A stretch of 64,000 nucleotides of DNA from Methanobacteriota archaeon. GTDB lineage: Archaea > Thermoplasmatota > Poseidoniia > Poseidoniales > Thalassarchaeaceae. The notes under the pieces were generated by a model, which was not told where the DNA came from, searched no databases, and worked only from the letters and a program-made list of their open reading frames with translations. The translations under genes were made by a program, and so were the position numbers. Location: NCBI GenBank assembly GCA_014239955.1, contig JAAZXW010000021.1, positions 33,160-97,159 of the forward strand, in the 5' to 3' direction. Positions 20,777 to 30,182 of this stretch are shown piece by piece (position 1 is the stretch's first letter; every line of letters begins with the position of its first letter).

Positions 20777-21523
20777 ATGCTGAGGATTACTGCCAAGCAG
20801 CAACTAATGAGAGAAATAGTGGACATCCTATCAGTCCTGACATCTGAGGCAAAATTGGTTTGGGGAGAAAAGGGGCTTAGCGTATCCGTAGTGGATGGTT
20901 CGCACGTCGCGCTTCTGTCAGCCACGATTGCAGACGAGTGCTTCGAAACGTACGAAGTCGAGCCTGTAGAGATTGGTCTTGACCTTCAGAAGATGCGGGA
21001 CCTACTCACACTTGCAGGACCGAGTGATCTCGTTGAGATGGATTACGACGATGCAGTTGGAGCAATAAACATCAGAGTTGGCGAGGTTCTAATGATTCTA
21101 AGAGGAATTGATACCAGTACGATGGACAATCCCAACCAGCCTAATCTGGAATTCAAGTCAAAGGCAACTATTGACTCCGAGAAGCTTTCGAGGGCTTTGA
21201 GGGCTGCGAAGTTTGTAGGAGGGGAAGTGGATCTTAGCATGGACAAGAATCAACTTACTGTGTCTGTCACGGTTGAGGCGGGCGAGGGGGTGAATGTGAA
21301 GTTCGAGTCGGGAGAGTTGAGTGATCTCATCTGCGCATCGCCCACCCATTCAACGTACTCACTACAGTACCTAGGAGAGTTGACAAAGAAGCTTGCCGGG
21401 GGTTTCACGAATGAGGTCTCTCTTGAGTTCGAGGAGAAGTACCCCCTCAGGCTTACTTGGATGAGTAACGAAGGTGGAGCGAGGTGGACCTACTTCCTAG
21501 CGCCACGAATTGTCAATGACTGA
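20777..21523 (+). CDS. pcn: DNA polymerase sliding clamp (PCNA)
   Basis: 248 aa; VVDGSHVALLSATI, GLDLQKMRDLL, YPLRLTW..., C-terminal YFLAPRI (PCNA-like). Confidence 0.93.
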   Translation: MLRITAKQQLMREIVDILSVLTSEAKLVWGEKGLSVSVVDGSHVALLSATIADECFETYEVEPVEIGLDLQKMRDLLTLAGPSDLVEMDYDDAVGAINIRVGEVLMILRGIDTSTMDNPNQPNLEFKSKATIDSEKLSRALRAAKFVGGEVDLSMDKNQLTVSVTVEAGEGVNVKFESGELSDLICASPTHSTYSLQYLGELTKKLAGGFTNEVSLEFEEKYPLRLTWMSNEGGARWTYFLAPRIVND

Positions 21524-21561
21524 CCCGTGAACTCATCAATGAATCCCTCTCCGGACTTCTC

Positions 21562-22647
21562 GTGTCAAGCAGGGTTTGCGTCATCATCCCCACAGTGGAC
21601 AACTCCACAGAACTGGCAGTAGTGTTGGATGGCCTGTCGAAACAGACATTCCAAGAAGTGGTGGTGGCAGTTGTTGGGCCGGCAGAAGACCCTGGAAAAC
21701 AGGTGACTGAAGAAAGGGGATTCAGATATATCGATGACAAAGGTTCTAGGAATAGAGCAGATGCCTGTAACGTAGCCATCAGAGAGACAGAGTCAGAATT
21801 GGTCTTCTTCACTGATGATGATGTTATTGTCCCTCGGGACTGGATAGAAAAACTGGAGAGGTGGTTCGAACGCCCAGAGGTTTCGGGGGTGGGCGGGCCA
21901 AATTTTGCACCTATTGACGAATCCACCATGTGGCAGATGGCAATTGATGTTGCTTTCTGCAACAAATTCCTCACTGCTGGGACGAATTACGGAAGAAGGT
22001 CGGAACGAGATCTTGAGGAGGTGGAGCAACTACCGGGTGTGAACTCTGCATACAGAAGAAAGGTATTGGAAGAAGTTGGTGGATTCGATCCAGGAGCAAT
22101 AGGGGCTGAAGATGTAATGCTTGACCACCGAATCAAGTCATCTGAACATAGACTCTGGTCAGATGGGAGTGCAACCATATGGCACCGGAGAAGGAATCTC
22201 GGAAGGGCCAGGAAGCAGATTAGGAACTATGGTCTAGTTAGGGCTCTGGCGGGAAGAAGATATCCCAGCCTATGGGGTTGGAGCCACAGGTTGGTTTCTG
22301 TATTCCCGGTTCTTGTATGCATTTCCCTAGCCACATTCGTTTGGGGTTGCCTCAATGGGGGCCTGGCCTGGCCGTCATTCTGGGATATCTCCACAGATTC
22401 AGTTCCACTTGGAATAGAAAGGGCATCGGTCCATCAATTTCCTACACTGGCAGTTTTGTTCAATATCATTGCATGGTCCGGAGCAATGTTAGGACCGTCC
22501 CCTAACAAGAACCCTGCTACTGTAATTCTTTCATCGATAGTCTCATTCATACTACTGTGGGATTACAGCATTGGAATAAACAAAGCCAGAATTAGTATAG
22601 TGACAGGAAGCCCCACTTCCCAGATTGACGACAGAGATAGAGACTAG
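21562..22647 (+). CDS. Family 2 glycosyltransferase, membrane-associated
   Basis: VCVIIPTVDNSTELAVVLDGLSKQTFQEVVVAVVG, FFTDDDVIVPRDWIEKL, GVNSAYRRKVLEEVGGFD; C-terminal TM segments; GTG start. Confidence 0.88.
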   Translation: MSSRVCVIIPTVDNSTELAVVLDGLSKQTFQEVVVAVVGPAEDPGKQVTEERGFRYIDDKGSRNRADACNVAIRETESELVFFTDDDVIVPRDWIEKLERWFERPEVSGVGGPNFAPIDESTMWQMAIDVAFCNKFLTAGTNYGRRSERDLEEVEQLPGVNSAYRRKVLEEVGGFDPGAIGAEDVMLDHRIKSSEHRLWSDGSATIWHRRRNLGRARKQIRNYGLVRALAGRRYPSLWGWSHRLVSVFPVLVCISLATFVWGCLNGGLAWPSFWDISTDSVPLGIERASVHQFPTLAVLFNIIAWSGAMLGPSPNKNPATVILSSIVSFILLWDYSIGINKARISIVTGSPTSQIDDRDRD

Positions 22648-22656
22648 TCAATCGAG

Positions 22657-23427
22657 TTATTTCTTATTCCGTCTAGGGACCATACGTCCAGATTCAATAT
22701 ACCAAGTAGGCTGCTTCGGACGCCAGAATAGCATTGTGAAGATGCTGAAGAATGCCCCTCCTAGAATCAGATTCAACCAACCTTCTTGGATGTATCCAGG
22801 GCTAGCATTGAAGAAAGCCCAAATGAAAGAAGGGAAAATTCCCACTATTAGACAAAGCAATATCTCCTCAATCAGTATACTTGAGTAATTGACTCTGGGG
22901 ACTTCTATGGGATTACCGCCCCATCCAGAATGTTCTCTGACTACCAACCTGACTCCATCGGTAACTGTCCCTTCGGCACTGCTCTGAGTGAATGCGGTGA
23001 GTGTTTCTGCATGGCCCGATTTCCATCTTCGAATTATCTTGGGACTTTGGCTATCGTTTACGAAAGGTCTGCCATCACAGGCCTTTCCCCAGTAGTCTTG
23101 GGCCGAGTCTGCCAAAGATTCTGAGAATCCGTCTTCTCCCGACAATAGGCCTCTTGAGTATGCCAACTGCCATTCGGAATCGGATACAAGTTCCATCTCA
23201 GAATCCTCTGCAAGACTGATGGCTTCTTCGAAATTCAGCGGCCGTTCCGAAATTCGGAATGGGTATTCTACGATGACTTCGTGGCGGGGGCCTATCCCCC
23301 CGAACAGAATTGAGCGATTATCGGAACCGACCAAAACCGAACCTGGTTCAACGAAAACCCAGGGAATCTGGGTTTCGTCCAAGATTATCCACCCAAGGAA
23401 TCTAGTTCTCCGGTCTGTATTGACCAC
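22657..23427 (-). CDS. Membrane protein with truncated FGE-sulfatase (SUMF1/EgtB-like) domain
   Basis: VFVEPGSVLVGSDN...PRHEVIVEYPFRISERPLNFEEAISL...SDSEWQLAYSRG...DGVRLVV resembles the FGE fold; two C-terminal TM helices. Confidence 0.55.
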   Translation of the reverse strand: MVNTDRRTRFLGWIILDETQIPWVFVEPGSVLVGSDNRSILFGGIGPRHEVIVEYPFRISERPLNFEEAISLAEDSEMELVSDSEWQLAYSRGLLSGEDGFSESLADSAQDYWGKACDGRPFVNDSQSPKIIRRWKSGHAETLTAFTQSSAEGTVTDGVRLVVREHSGWGGNPIEVPRVNYSSILIEEILLCLIVGIFPSFIWAFFNASPGYIQEGWLNLILGGAFFSIFTMLFWRPKQPTWYIESGRMVPRRNKK

Positions 23428-25280
23428 TGAGACGCGTAGACGTTGTCATTCTCGATCAAATCGCTGTGTGATCCGCGCTCAACAATTGCACCGTCAACCA
23501 GTGCAACGATCTCATCGGCATTCCTGATGGTTGCGAGACGATGTGCTACTGCAATCGTTATTCTCTTATTTCCACCATTTGAGTTTCCGAAAAGAGACTC
23601 CTGAATGCGTTTCTCCGTCTCTGCATCAAGAGCTGCGCTGGCCTCATCAAGAATGAGTAGGTCTGGATCTTTTAGTAGTGCTCGGGCCAAGCTGATTCTC
23701 GCCCTCTGACCTCCTGAAAGCATCACGCCCCTATCACCCACCATCGTATCCAAACCATCGTTAAGGTTGGAAACAAACTCAGTTGCGCCAGCGGCTTCTA
23801 GAGCACTGAGAATCTGCTCATCGGTAGATTCGCTAGCGTAAGCCACATTCTCACCTATGGTTCCAAAGAAAAGAAAGGGATCTTGTGAGACGAAACCTAT
23901 TCTTTCCCTAATCGATTCTATCTGGAATTCGTTGATGTCCCTGTCATTAATCATCACTCTTCCCCCCTGTGGCTCGTAAAATCTCTCAACCAGTTTCAGT
24001 ATCGTGCTCTTACCTGCCCCGGTATGCCCCATCACTCCAAGGAACTCTCCGGAGGAGGCTGTGAGTGTTATCCCATTTAGGACATTATTCTCCGATGTCG
24101 GATATGCGAAGGAGACGTCATCGAAACGAATGGATTCGATTGGCCCCTCAAGAGGAACTGCTCCTTCCTTGTCAAAAATTGAGGGTTCCAAGTCTATTAT
24201 AGCAAAAACCCTCTTGGATGAAGCCTCTCCTTTCTGGATTTGGTTTATCAGCATTCCAAGAATAAACATCGGCATGGTCATCCTGGTGGAGATGAGGAGG
24301 AATGTAACGAACTGCCCCACAGTAATCTCACCCGATTCCATAACCCAACCACCTGCTGAGGTGAGCAGGCCGAATGAAATACCTGCAACCACGTATATCC
24401 CAGGGATAAATCGGTTTCGAACGAATGCAGCTTGAACAGCTGCGTCTCGGTAATCCCCACTCTGCCTTCCGATTCTTGAAATCTCGAACTCCTTGGCGTT
24501 ATACGCCTGAACGACAGTAACGCCAGTAAGAACATTCTCCAAAATTGCGACGATGCCCCCGGTACTCTCTCTCTGCTTCCTGTACTTCCTCTGGACCCTA
24601 GTGGAGAACCAGATGACCATGGGGACAATGATTACCAATGGGGCGAAAAGGATTACAGCCAGTTTTGGAGACATCCAGAACATGATGATGAATGCAGTTG
24701 AGAATGTGATTGAGATTCGTATCATGCTAGTACTCGCATCTGAGATGATGTCCTCTAGTTGAGCGACATCTGCAGAGAGGACGGACATCAGATTACCAGT
24801 TTGTCTGCTCTCAAAGTACGATGCTTCCATATTCAATAGCGAGTTTGTTGCATCCATTCGAATATCATGCTGTGCCATATATGCCGTGGATTGCCACAGT
24901 TGATTGCTAAGGCCTTGGAAAAACGCTAGGAAAGTGAAACAGACCATGATCAGGAGCCCGAATCCCAGTTCTATGGAATCGATTGGTCCAAAGTCTGGGA
25001 TTGCCCCCCATTTTACTAGTCCCTCGATTGTGGAGTTAGTGAATGTCTTGGATTCGTAATAGTCTGCGGCCATTCCGATTGCGATGAACGGAATTAGATC
25101 GAATGCCCGGGCGCCAGCGTTTGCCAGAATTCCCCCAAGTGCCCTTTTCCAGTATCTGGTGATGTACGGAACAACCCTCCATATCTTTCTGCCGACTACT
25201 TGGCTGTCATCTGTCATCTCCGACATGTCTTTGCTTAGTGACGCACCTACTGCGCCCCCTTCTTGCTCGGTTGCTGACAC
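23385..25280 (-). CDS. ABC transporter, fused permease/ATPase (MsbA-like exporter)
   Basis: N-terminal TM domain; GVMGHTGAGKSTILKLVERFY Walker A; LSGGQRARISLARALLKDPDLLILDEASAALD. Confidence 0.95.
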   Translation of the reverse strand: MSATEQEGGAVGASLSKDMSEMTDDSQVVGRKIWRVVPYITRYWKRALGGILANAGARAFDLIPFIAIGMAADYYESKTFTNSTIEGLVKWGAIPDFGPIDSIELGFGLLIMVCFTFLAFFQGLSNQLWQSTAYMAQHDIRMDATNSLLNMEASYFESRQTGNLMSVLSADVAQLEDIISDASTSMIRISITFSTAFIIMFWMSPKLAVILFAPLVIIVPMVIWFSTRVQRKYRKQRESTGGIVAILENVLTGVTVVQAYNAKEFEISRIGRQSGDYRDAAVQAAFVRNRFIPGIYVVAGISFGLLTSAGGWVMESGEITVGQFVTFLLISTRMTMPMFILGMLINQIQKGEASSKRVFAIIDLEPSIFDKEGAVPLEGPIESIRFDDVSFAYPTSENNVLNGITLTASSGEFLGVMGHTGAGKSTILKLVERFYEPQGGRVMINDRDINEFQIESIRERIGFVSQDPFLFFGTIGENVAYASESTDEQILSALEAAGATEFVSNLNDGLDTMVGDRGVMLSGGQRARISLARALLKDPDLLILDEASAALDAETEKRIQESLFGNSNGGNKRITIAVAHRLATIRNADEIVALVDGAIVERGSHSDLIENDNVYASQWSIQTGELDSLGG

Positions 25281-25354
25281 AGAGTTTCGTAAAGCAAGGA
25301 GTGTTTCAATGCTTCAGTCTCAATTAACTAATTTCTACGCCATGGAAAGGAAAA

Positions 25355-25429
25355 TGGTGCGCCCGCCGGGATTCGAACCCGGGACAAGAGGTTGGAAACC
25401 TCTTGTGATAACCCCTTCACTACAGGCGC
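25355..25429 (-). tRNA. tRNA-Gly (anticodon TCC)
   Basis: Reverse complement GCGCCTG TA GTGA-AGGGGTTA-TCAC A AGAGG-TTTCCAA-CCTCT TGTC CCGGG-TTCGAAT-CCCGG CGGGCGC A CCA folds into a full cloverleaf; CCA appears encoded. Confidence 0.96.
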
Positions 25430-25493
25430 CTAAACTCGGCGGACGTATGGCATCTCTAAATCGATTCGGTTTACTGAGGAATTTGAAAAGTGA

Positions 25494-25721
25494 GTGCCTG
25501 CACGGATTGTCATGATGCTCAGGCAGAGGTTTGGTATTTTTCTGATATTATTTTTCCTTCCAATAAATGGGCCTTTGTTGAGGATGCTAATGGAATCAAG
25601 AGGAATGCCGCTTCCGATGGGAGAATTACAGTTCCTAGGATTATCCCTTGTCATGTTCATTGTCGGTTTATTGATGATCTTCACACCAAGAATGAGATTA
25701 CGCTCAGACTCCATAGAGTGA
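25494..25721 (+). CDS. Small two-TM hypothetical protein
   Basis: 75 aa ORF with two clear hydrophobic segments (FGIFLILFFLPINGPLL, LGLSLVMFIVGLLMIF) ending in TPRMRLR; fills the gap after the tRNA. Confidence 0.4.
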   Translation: MPARIVMMLRQRFGIFLILFFLPINGPLLRMLMESRGMPLPMGELQFLGLSLVMFIVGLLMIFTPRMRLRSDSIE

Positions 25722-26588
25722 TTTTGGCCATTCTGAATGGACCTTTATCAGCAAAGACTCAACCTCGGATTCTGTCCATCCCGACGAGAGTAGACTGGAA
25801 CTCAATTCGTGAGTTCTTTTTGGGACTGTCTTTGGACCCAAAACTGCCCCTGGCCTATTACTATCATCGAGATAGTCTGTTTCCATCCCCCAAGGAGCGC
25901 TTGCCATACTGACTGTTTTGGTCAGAGTTGCAACGCTGCCCTTTCCAACATTGACAGTAGCAGAGAGGCCATGAGTGAAGTCGGAGCTAATATCGGGAGG
26001 GGCATAATGTCGTATAGCACGATCCAAACGGAGTCCTGATGCCCTACATAGTTGGCTCAACTCGAAACATGTGTCCCTACCATTGTCCTCGACGTGTAGT
26101 TGGACCGATGTCTTAGCTGAAGATGCCATTGAGAGTATCTCCAACAGCATTTCGTTTGCTTCGTACCAAGTTTCCTCCTCAACTGCGTAATGTGGCCTCC
26201 CAACCTCTCCGAGACAATGAGCATCCCCCGAATCAATGTATTCCAATGCTAAATCGACTGCTTGCAAGTGTAACTCTGAAGATTTCTCCAATCCCAATTC
26301 TGCTATCTGATTCTCCCAAGCCACTGGATGTGGCCCGAGAACAACACCCACATCTAGGTCGTGGTTCCTACGAATCTCTTCAGCCATGGAAATTGTTTCT
26401 GAATAGACTTCCCTGTACCCTGAAATGTCTGATGGCAATGATTGAGAGAATGCCGGTTTGTGTACGAGCATGAGTCCGGTTCCACCGGATTTTGAGAAGT
26501 CGGACACTGCATCTAGGAATCGATGTGACCGATCAAGATGCATATGTTGATCAAAAATCGGCCCATTCCACTTTCCTTTATCCAACAT
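25704..26588 (-). CDS. TatD-related metal-dependent hydrolase
   Basis: FDQHMHLDRS metal motif, VVLGPHPVAWE, CLGEVGRPHY, VQLHVED. Confidence 0.75.
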   Translation of the reverse strand: MLDKGKWNGPIFDQHMHLDRSHRFLDAVSDFSKSGGTGLMLVHKPAFSQSLPSDISGYREVYSETISMAEEIRRNHDLDVGVVLGPHPVAWENQIAELGLEKSSELHLQAVDLALEYIDSGDAHCLGEVGRPHYAVEEETWYEANEMLLEILSMASSAKTSVQLHVEDNGRDTCFELSQLCRASGLRLDRAIRHYAPPDISSDFTHGLSATVNVGKGSVATLTKTVSMASAPWGMETDYLDDSNRPGAVLGPKTVPKRTHELSSSLLSSGWTESEVESLLIKVHSEWPKSLYGV

Positions 26589-26592
26589 TTTC

Positions 26593-27114
26593 TCACGCCA
26601 AAGCGCCTTCTTCGGACAATTTCGAGACCCAATACGAGGCAGCCATTTCAGCGACCTTCCGAGATGACTGGCCCGTCACAATTCCTTTGCCGTTGTTGAA
26701 AAGAAGGATTGTACAGTTATGCCTCTTTGCTGTAATTCGGAGAGCATCTAGCCTGAGGTCGTGTTCTGCATCCTTGAATCGTGCTGCTGCCAGACTGATC
26801 AATACGACTCTTCCAATGGAGAAACTAGCAAGAACCTCTCCCATTTCTACCACAAGTCCCTTTTCGGAGATGCCGATACTGAGAAGAGTCTCCTCGGCGA
26901 TTAACGAGGCTGCTTCGGGGTTGGAAATTCCATGAATCAGTAATGATCCATCGGTGTCAACGACAATGAGGGCTCTGGGTTCCTCGTGCTCAATAACTGC
27001 GAATGCCCCGTTGCTCCTCGCCCCTGCTAACCTCACAGCATCTGCTAATATGATCGGTTCGGAGGGAATTACTCGGAATGACTGAGTCTCAATATTGATT
27101 TCAGGGCCACTCAT
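26593..27114 (-). CDS. Divergent TATA-binding-protein-like (TBP fold, two repeats) protein
   Basis: Two repeats resembling TBP: NGAFAVIEHEEPRALIVVDTDGSLLIHGISNPEAASLIAEE and ITAKRHNCTILLFNNGKGIVTGQSSRKVAEMAASYWVSKL (compare [33 protein letters not shown]). Confidence 0.55.
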   Translation of the reverse strand: MSGPEINIETQSFRVIPSEPIILADAVRLAGARSNGAFAVIEHEEPRALIVVDTDGSLLIHGISNPEAASLIAEETLLSIGISEKGLVVEMGEVLASFSIGRVVLISLAAARFKDAEHDLRLDALRITAKRHNCTILLFNNGKGIVTGQSSRKVAEMAASYWVSKLSEEGALA

Positions 27115-27905
27115 TGCTCCATCTCCAGTGTCTCGACGGACTCACAGGCAAATAGGCTATTCTCTAGAGTTGGCACATGAGCCTGCTGAACTGGGACTAG
27201 AAGGTTTGGACCGCCTTCCCCCCAATCTCTTGCTCCGCTATCTCTGAGATTAGAGAGTGCCCCTCTAATCCTGGAGGAAAATCTTGAATCCCTCTCCTTG
27301 ACTAGTTCCTCGGTCAAACATAGTGACTCTTCTGTCCACCAAGCAGCGCACACTGTTGACGCGGCACCTAAATCTGGATTTGCTAGCCTTGAATGAGCGA
27401 CCTTTTTAATGGCCTCCTTTCGAATCTTGGACCATCTCCTAGATCTTCCTATTGTGGCAAGTAGATTTCTAAATCTGACTTGTTCATCGGCCCATCTGGA
27501 TTGCCAATCTGCCCACTCTGAGTCATCTATTCCCGGTTCTATAGCGTAAATGGGCATACCACCTCTAGAGTTCTCAGCGTGTCTGAGAAGTCTGATCCTC
27601 TCTGGATCAGGGATAGATGGGCCATCCAGATCTAGTTCCGAGAGATCTCGAACAAGCATTCCAAGAGTCGTTCCAGATGCGGCTGCAGACACCATGTGTA
27701 CTCCCGGGCTGGACTTATCCTGCTCCTCTTCCTCCTTCAGAGAAACTAGTTCGTCGGCTGAGGACAGTAGTGCTAAACCATCCCAATCTCTTGGCCTCAT
27801 CTTCGAGGGCATGCGCACACATGGAAGATAGGGCCAGAGCAAAACAGAACCGCCATTTGGATCCCGAAAGACAGAAGTTTCCCACCTGAGATCTGGTACT
27901 CCCAT
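27111..27905 (-). CDS. Hypothetical protein in putative operon with TBP-like and TatD-like genes
   Basis: 264 aa ORF, 4-bp overlap with the downstream TBP-like ORF; no recognised family. Confidence 0.7.
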   Translation of the reverse strand: MGVPDLRWETSVFRDPNGGSVLLWPYLPCVRMPSKMRPRDWDGLALLSSADELVSLKEEEEQDKSSPGVHMVSAAASGTTLGMLVRDLSELDLDGPSIPDPERIRLLRHAENSRGGMPIYAIEPGIDDSEWADWQSRWADEQVRFRNLLATIGRSRRWSKIRKEAIKKVAHSRLANPDLGAASTVCAAWWTEESLCLTEELVKERDSRFSSRIRGALSNLRDSGARDWGEGGPNLLVPVQQAHVPTLENSLFACESVETLEMEQ

Positions 27906-28008
27906 GATTCTCCGAGATGCATCGTTCGATTGAAGTCAGCGGTAAACCTCCATTTTGTTGTCCCTGAAACTGTAGGATTCAAGGGGTGTGTCTTACTGAG
28001 AGTGTTTG

Positions 28009-28464
28009 ATGGATAGTGACAGACCATTCTCAGACGAACCAGTAGTGGTACTGGATGAGGTTTTTCCCAGCCACACAAATGCGCTTAACACCCTATTCGG
28101 TGGCAGACTAATGGCCATCATGGATACATCGGCGGGAATGGTTGCCTCGAAGTTCGCACACAGGGTTTTCGTAACCGTTTCTGTAGACGCTTTGAAGTTC
28201 AAGAGACCGGCTTTCCAAGGAGACATAATCAGGACTACGTCTAGAGTGGTTTGGACTTCACCACGAACTGTTGGGGTTCATGTGACCTCCTGTAGACTAT
28301 CCCGTTCTGAATGGGTGGGAGAGGAAATCTGTTCGGGATTTTTCTTCATGGTAGCCATTGACGAGTCTATGAAGCCAGTTGAGATTCCGCAATTTGAACC
28401 AAAGTCAGATGATGAGAAGGAGATGTGGGCACTAGCAAACGATGCTAGGAACGCCATGCGTTGA
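28009..28464 (+). CDS. Acyl-CoA thioesterase (hotdog fold, YciA/BFIT-like)
   Basis: LDEVFPSHTNALNTLFGGRLMAIMDTSAGMVASKFAHRVFVTVSVDALKFKRPAFQGDIIRTTSRVVWTS. Confidence 0.9.
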   Translation: MDSDRPFSDEPVVVLDEVFPSHTNALNTLFGGRLMAIMDTSAGMVASKFAHRVFVTVSVDALKFKRPAFQGDIIRTTSRVVWTSPRTVGVHVTSCRLSRSEWVGEEICSGFFFMVAIDESMKPVEIPQFEPKSDDEKEMWALANDARNAMR

Positions 28465-28562
28465 AGAGAGATGCGGCGAAATATGGAGCACCTCCAAGTG
28501 AAACGATTTCAATGGTTATCCCCCATGAACTTATACCGTGAATAAATCGCTCGGCGGTTCGG

Positions 28563-30182
28563 ATGGGATCGGCCGAGCCATATGGCTCGACTGAGAAGAG
28601 GGAAGCCGAGTTAATCGGCGGCCTCTACTTGGTCGGAGCGAGAGGGAAGTTTTGTGCAGTAATTACTGAGCGCCAGCTTACCATAGAAAGGTTCGATGGA
28701 AAGGGCGTCAGACTTGATTTGGCTGCAATTGAGAGAATGAGGCATCTCAAGATCCCGGTGCTCCCATCAGGCACAGTAATTCTAGGAATTATTTCGATTT
28801 ACCTAGGAATAACAACAATATTTGCACCGATGAGTTGGTTGGCGGTTGGACTGGGAGCATCCGTAATCATTGCGAACATAATTTCTCGATATTCCATCCT
28901 AGCCATAGAAACTGGTGCTGGTGACAGGCACCTAGTATCTGGCAGTGAGGCAAATCTCCTGAAATTATGTCTGATTGTTGATAGAGTAAGGCATGGTAGC
29001 GATATGCAAGAGGCTTTGCTGGGTCTAGAGAATCTAGAATCCGAACTTCCAACTTTCCCCGCACTCAGAGATGCAACTGGGCAGTTAGGGCAGGCCCCTT
29101 TAGTTGGGTTACCAATCACGAGTAAAACAAACACAGTAGTCAATAAGGAGCAAAATCACGAGTCGATTCTAGGAATCCAAACAGATTATAATTTGAATAT
29201 ATTCGACTCCCCCTTATCTCCAGAAGCTCCAGAATTAGTGAAGGAAGGGGATGATTGGGGAGGGGTGTCTGTCTCTAATACATCCAAGCAGAATGCATAC
29301 GAGAGAGCGTGGGGAGTGCAAGAGGCACCTAGTTGGTACAAGGAGAAGGAGTCTGATTCAAACGGGAGCACTAGGATCGATTCTGCTTTCTCTGACGCTG
29401 CAGAGGGTCTAGACATGTTCTCCCCGGGTGGACTATTCGACTCTAATTCAGTCTCAGAAACCTCCAATACAAATGACATGGACCTTTTCGATTTTGAGTT
29501 CAACCCTCATTCTCCGGAACCAGTTGAGAGGGCGCATTCGAGTGCTCAGATGATTAAACAGGCTCATCAAGAATTTGGGGCTCCGACTGAACCGTTCTCG
29601 AATTCCTTGCTACCCCCACCTACCGAAGAGGCAGTTAGAGAGGAGTGCAAAGCAGGGGTAGTTAGACAGGCAAAGGCGAGGCAGGAGTTAAGAACGCAGA
29701 ACTTGGATGGACTGGGGGGTGTGCAGGCTGCAAATTTGGATGACTATCCGGCCTTGAAGGGGCTTGCATCTACTATGTCTGGAGGCAGGTCGTCTGGTGT
29801 GAAATCAAAAGTTCCGGTATCTGGAGGGTGGCTATCGCGTCTTCTGAGACCGGGTAGCGCCACCAATAGGGGTAAGGATGGGAACTCAGATTCAACCAAT
29901 GAGATAGAAACGGAGAGATTCCAGACCACCCAACACATGAGGCTGAGAAGTGACCAAGAACACCAAGCCGATGTTAGTTCTCGTTTGAGGGAAATGAGGA
30001 AAAACAATCATTCCTCCACCGCTCGGGACAAACTCGATTCAATTGTCAGGAGTCTTTCGGGAGAAGAAGACACCCCTCGTCTACTCGATGGGTCAAATGA
30101 TTCATTGAGGTTCAATCAACTAAAACCGACCTCTTCTAGGGAAGACCCACACCCCCTTCCAGGGCTCAGAAGATTGGGATGA
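28563..30182 (+). CDS. Hypothetical membrane protein (PH-like N-terminus, 2 TM, long low-complexity tail)
   Basis: 539 aa ORF; GKFCAVITERQLTIERFDGKGVRLDLAAIERMRHLKI then two TM helices; Ser/Asp/Asn-rich remainder. Confidence 0.7.
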   Translation: MGSAEPYGSTEKREAELIGGLYLVGARGKFCAVITERQLTIERFDGKGVRLDLAAIERMRHLKIPVLPSGTVILGIISIYLGITTIFAPMSWLAVGLGASVIIANIISRYSILAIETGAGDRHLVSGSEANLLKLCLIVDRVRHGSDMQEALLGLENLESELPTFPALRDATGQLGQAPLVGLPITSKTNTVVNKEQNHESILGIQTDYNLNIFDSPLSPEAPELVKEGDDWGGVSVSNTSKQNAYERAWGVQEAPSWYKEKESDSNGSTRIDSAFSDAAEGLDMFSPGGLFDSNSVSETSNTNDMDLFDFEFNPHSPEPVERAHSSAQMIKQAHQEFGAPTEPFSNSLLPPPTEEAVREECKAGVVRQAKARQELRTQNLDGLGGVQAANLDDYPALKGLASTMSGGRSSGVKSKVPVSGGWLSRLLRPGSATNRGKDGNSDSTNEIETERFQTTQHMRLRSDQEHQADVSSRLREMRKNNHSSTARDKLDSIVRSLSGEEDTPRLLDGSNDSLRFNQLKPTSSREDPHPLPGLRRLG

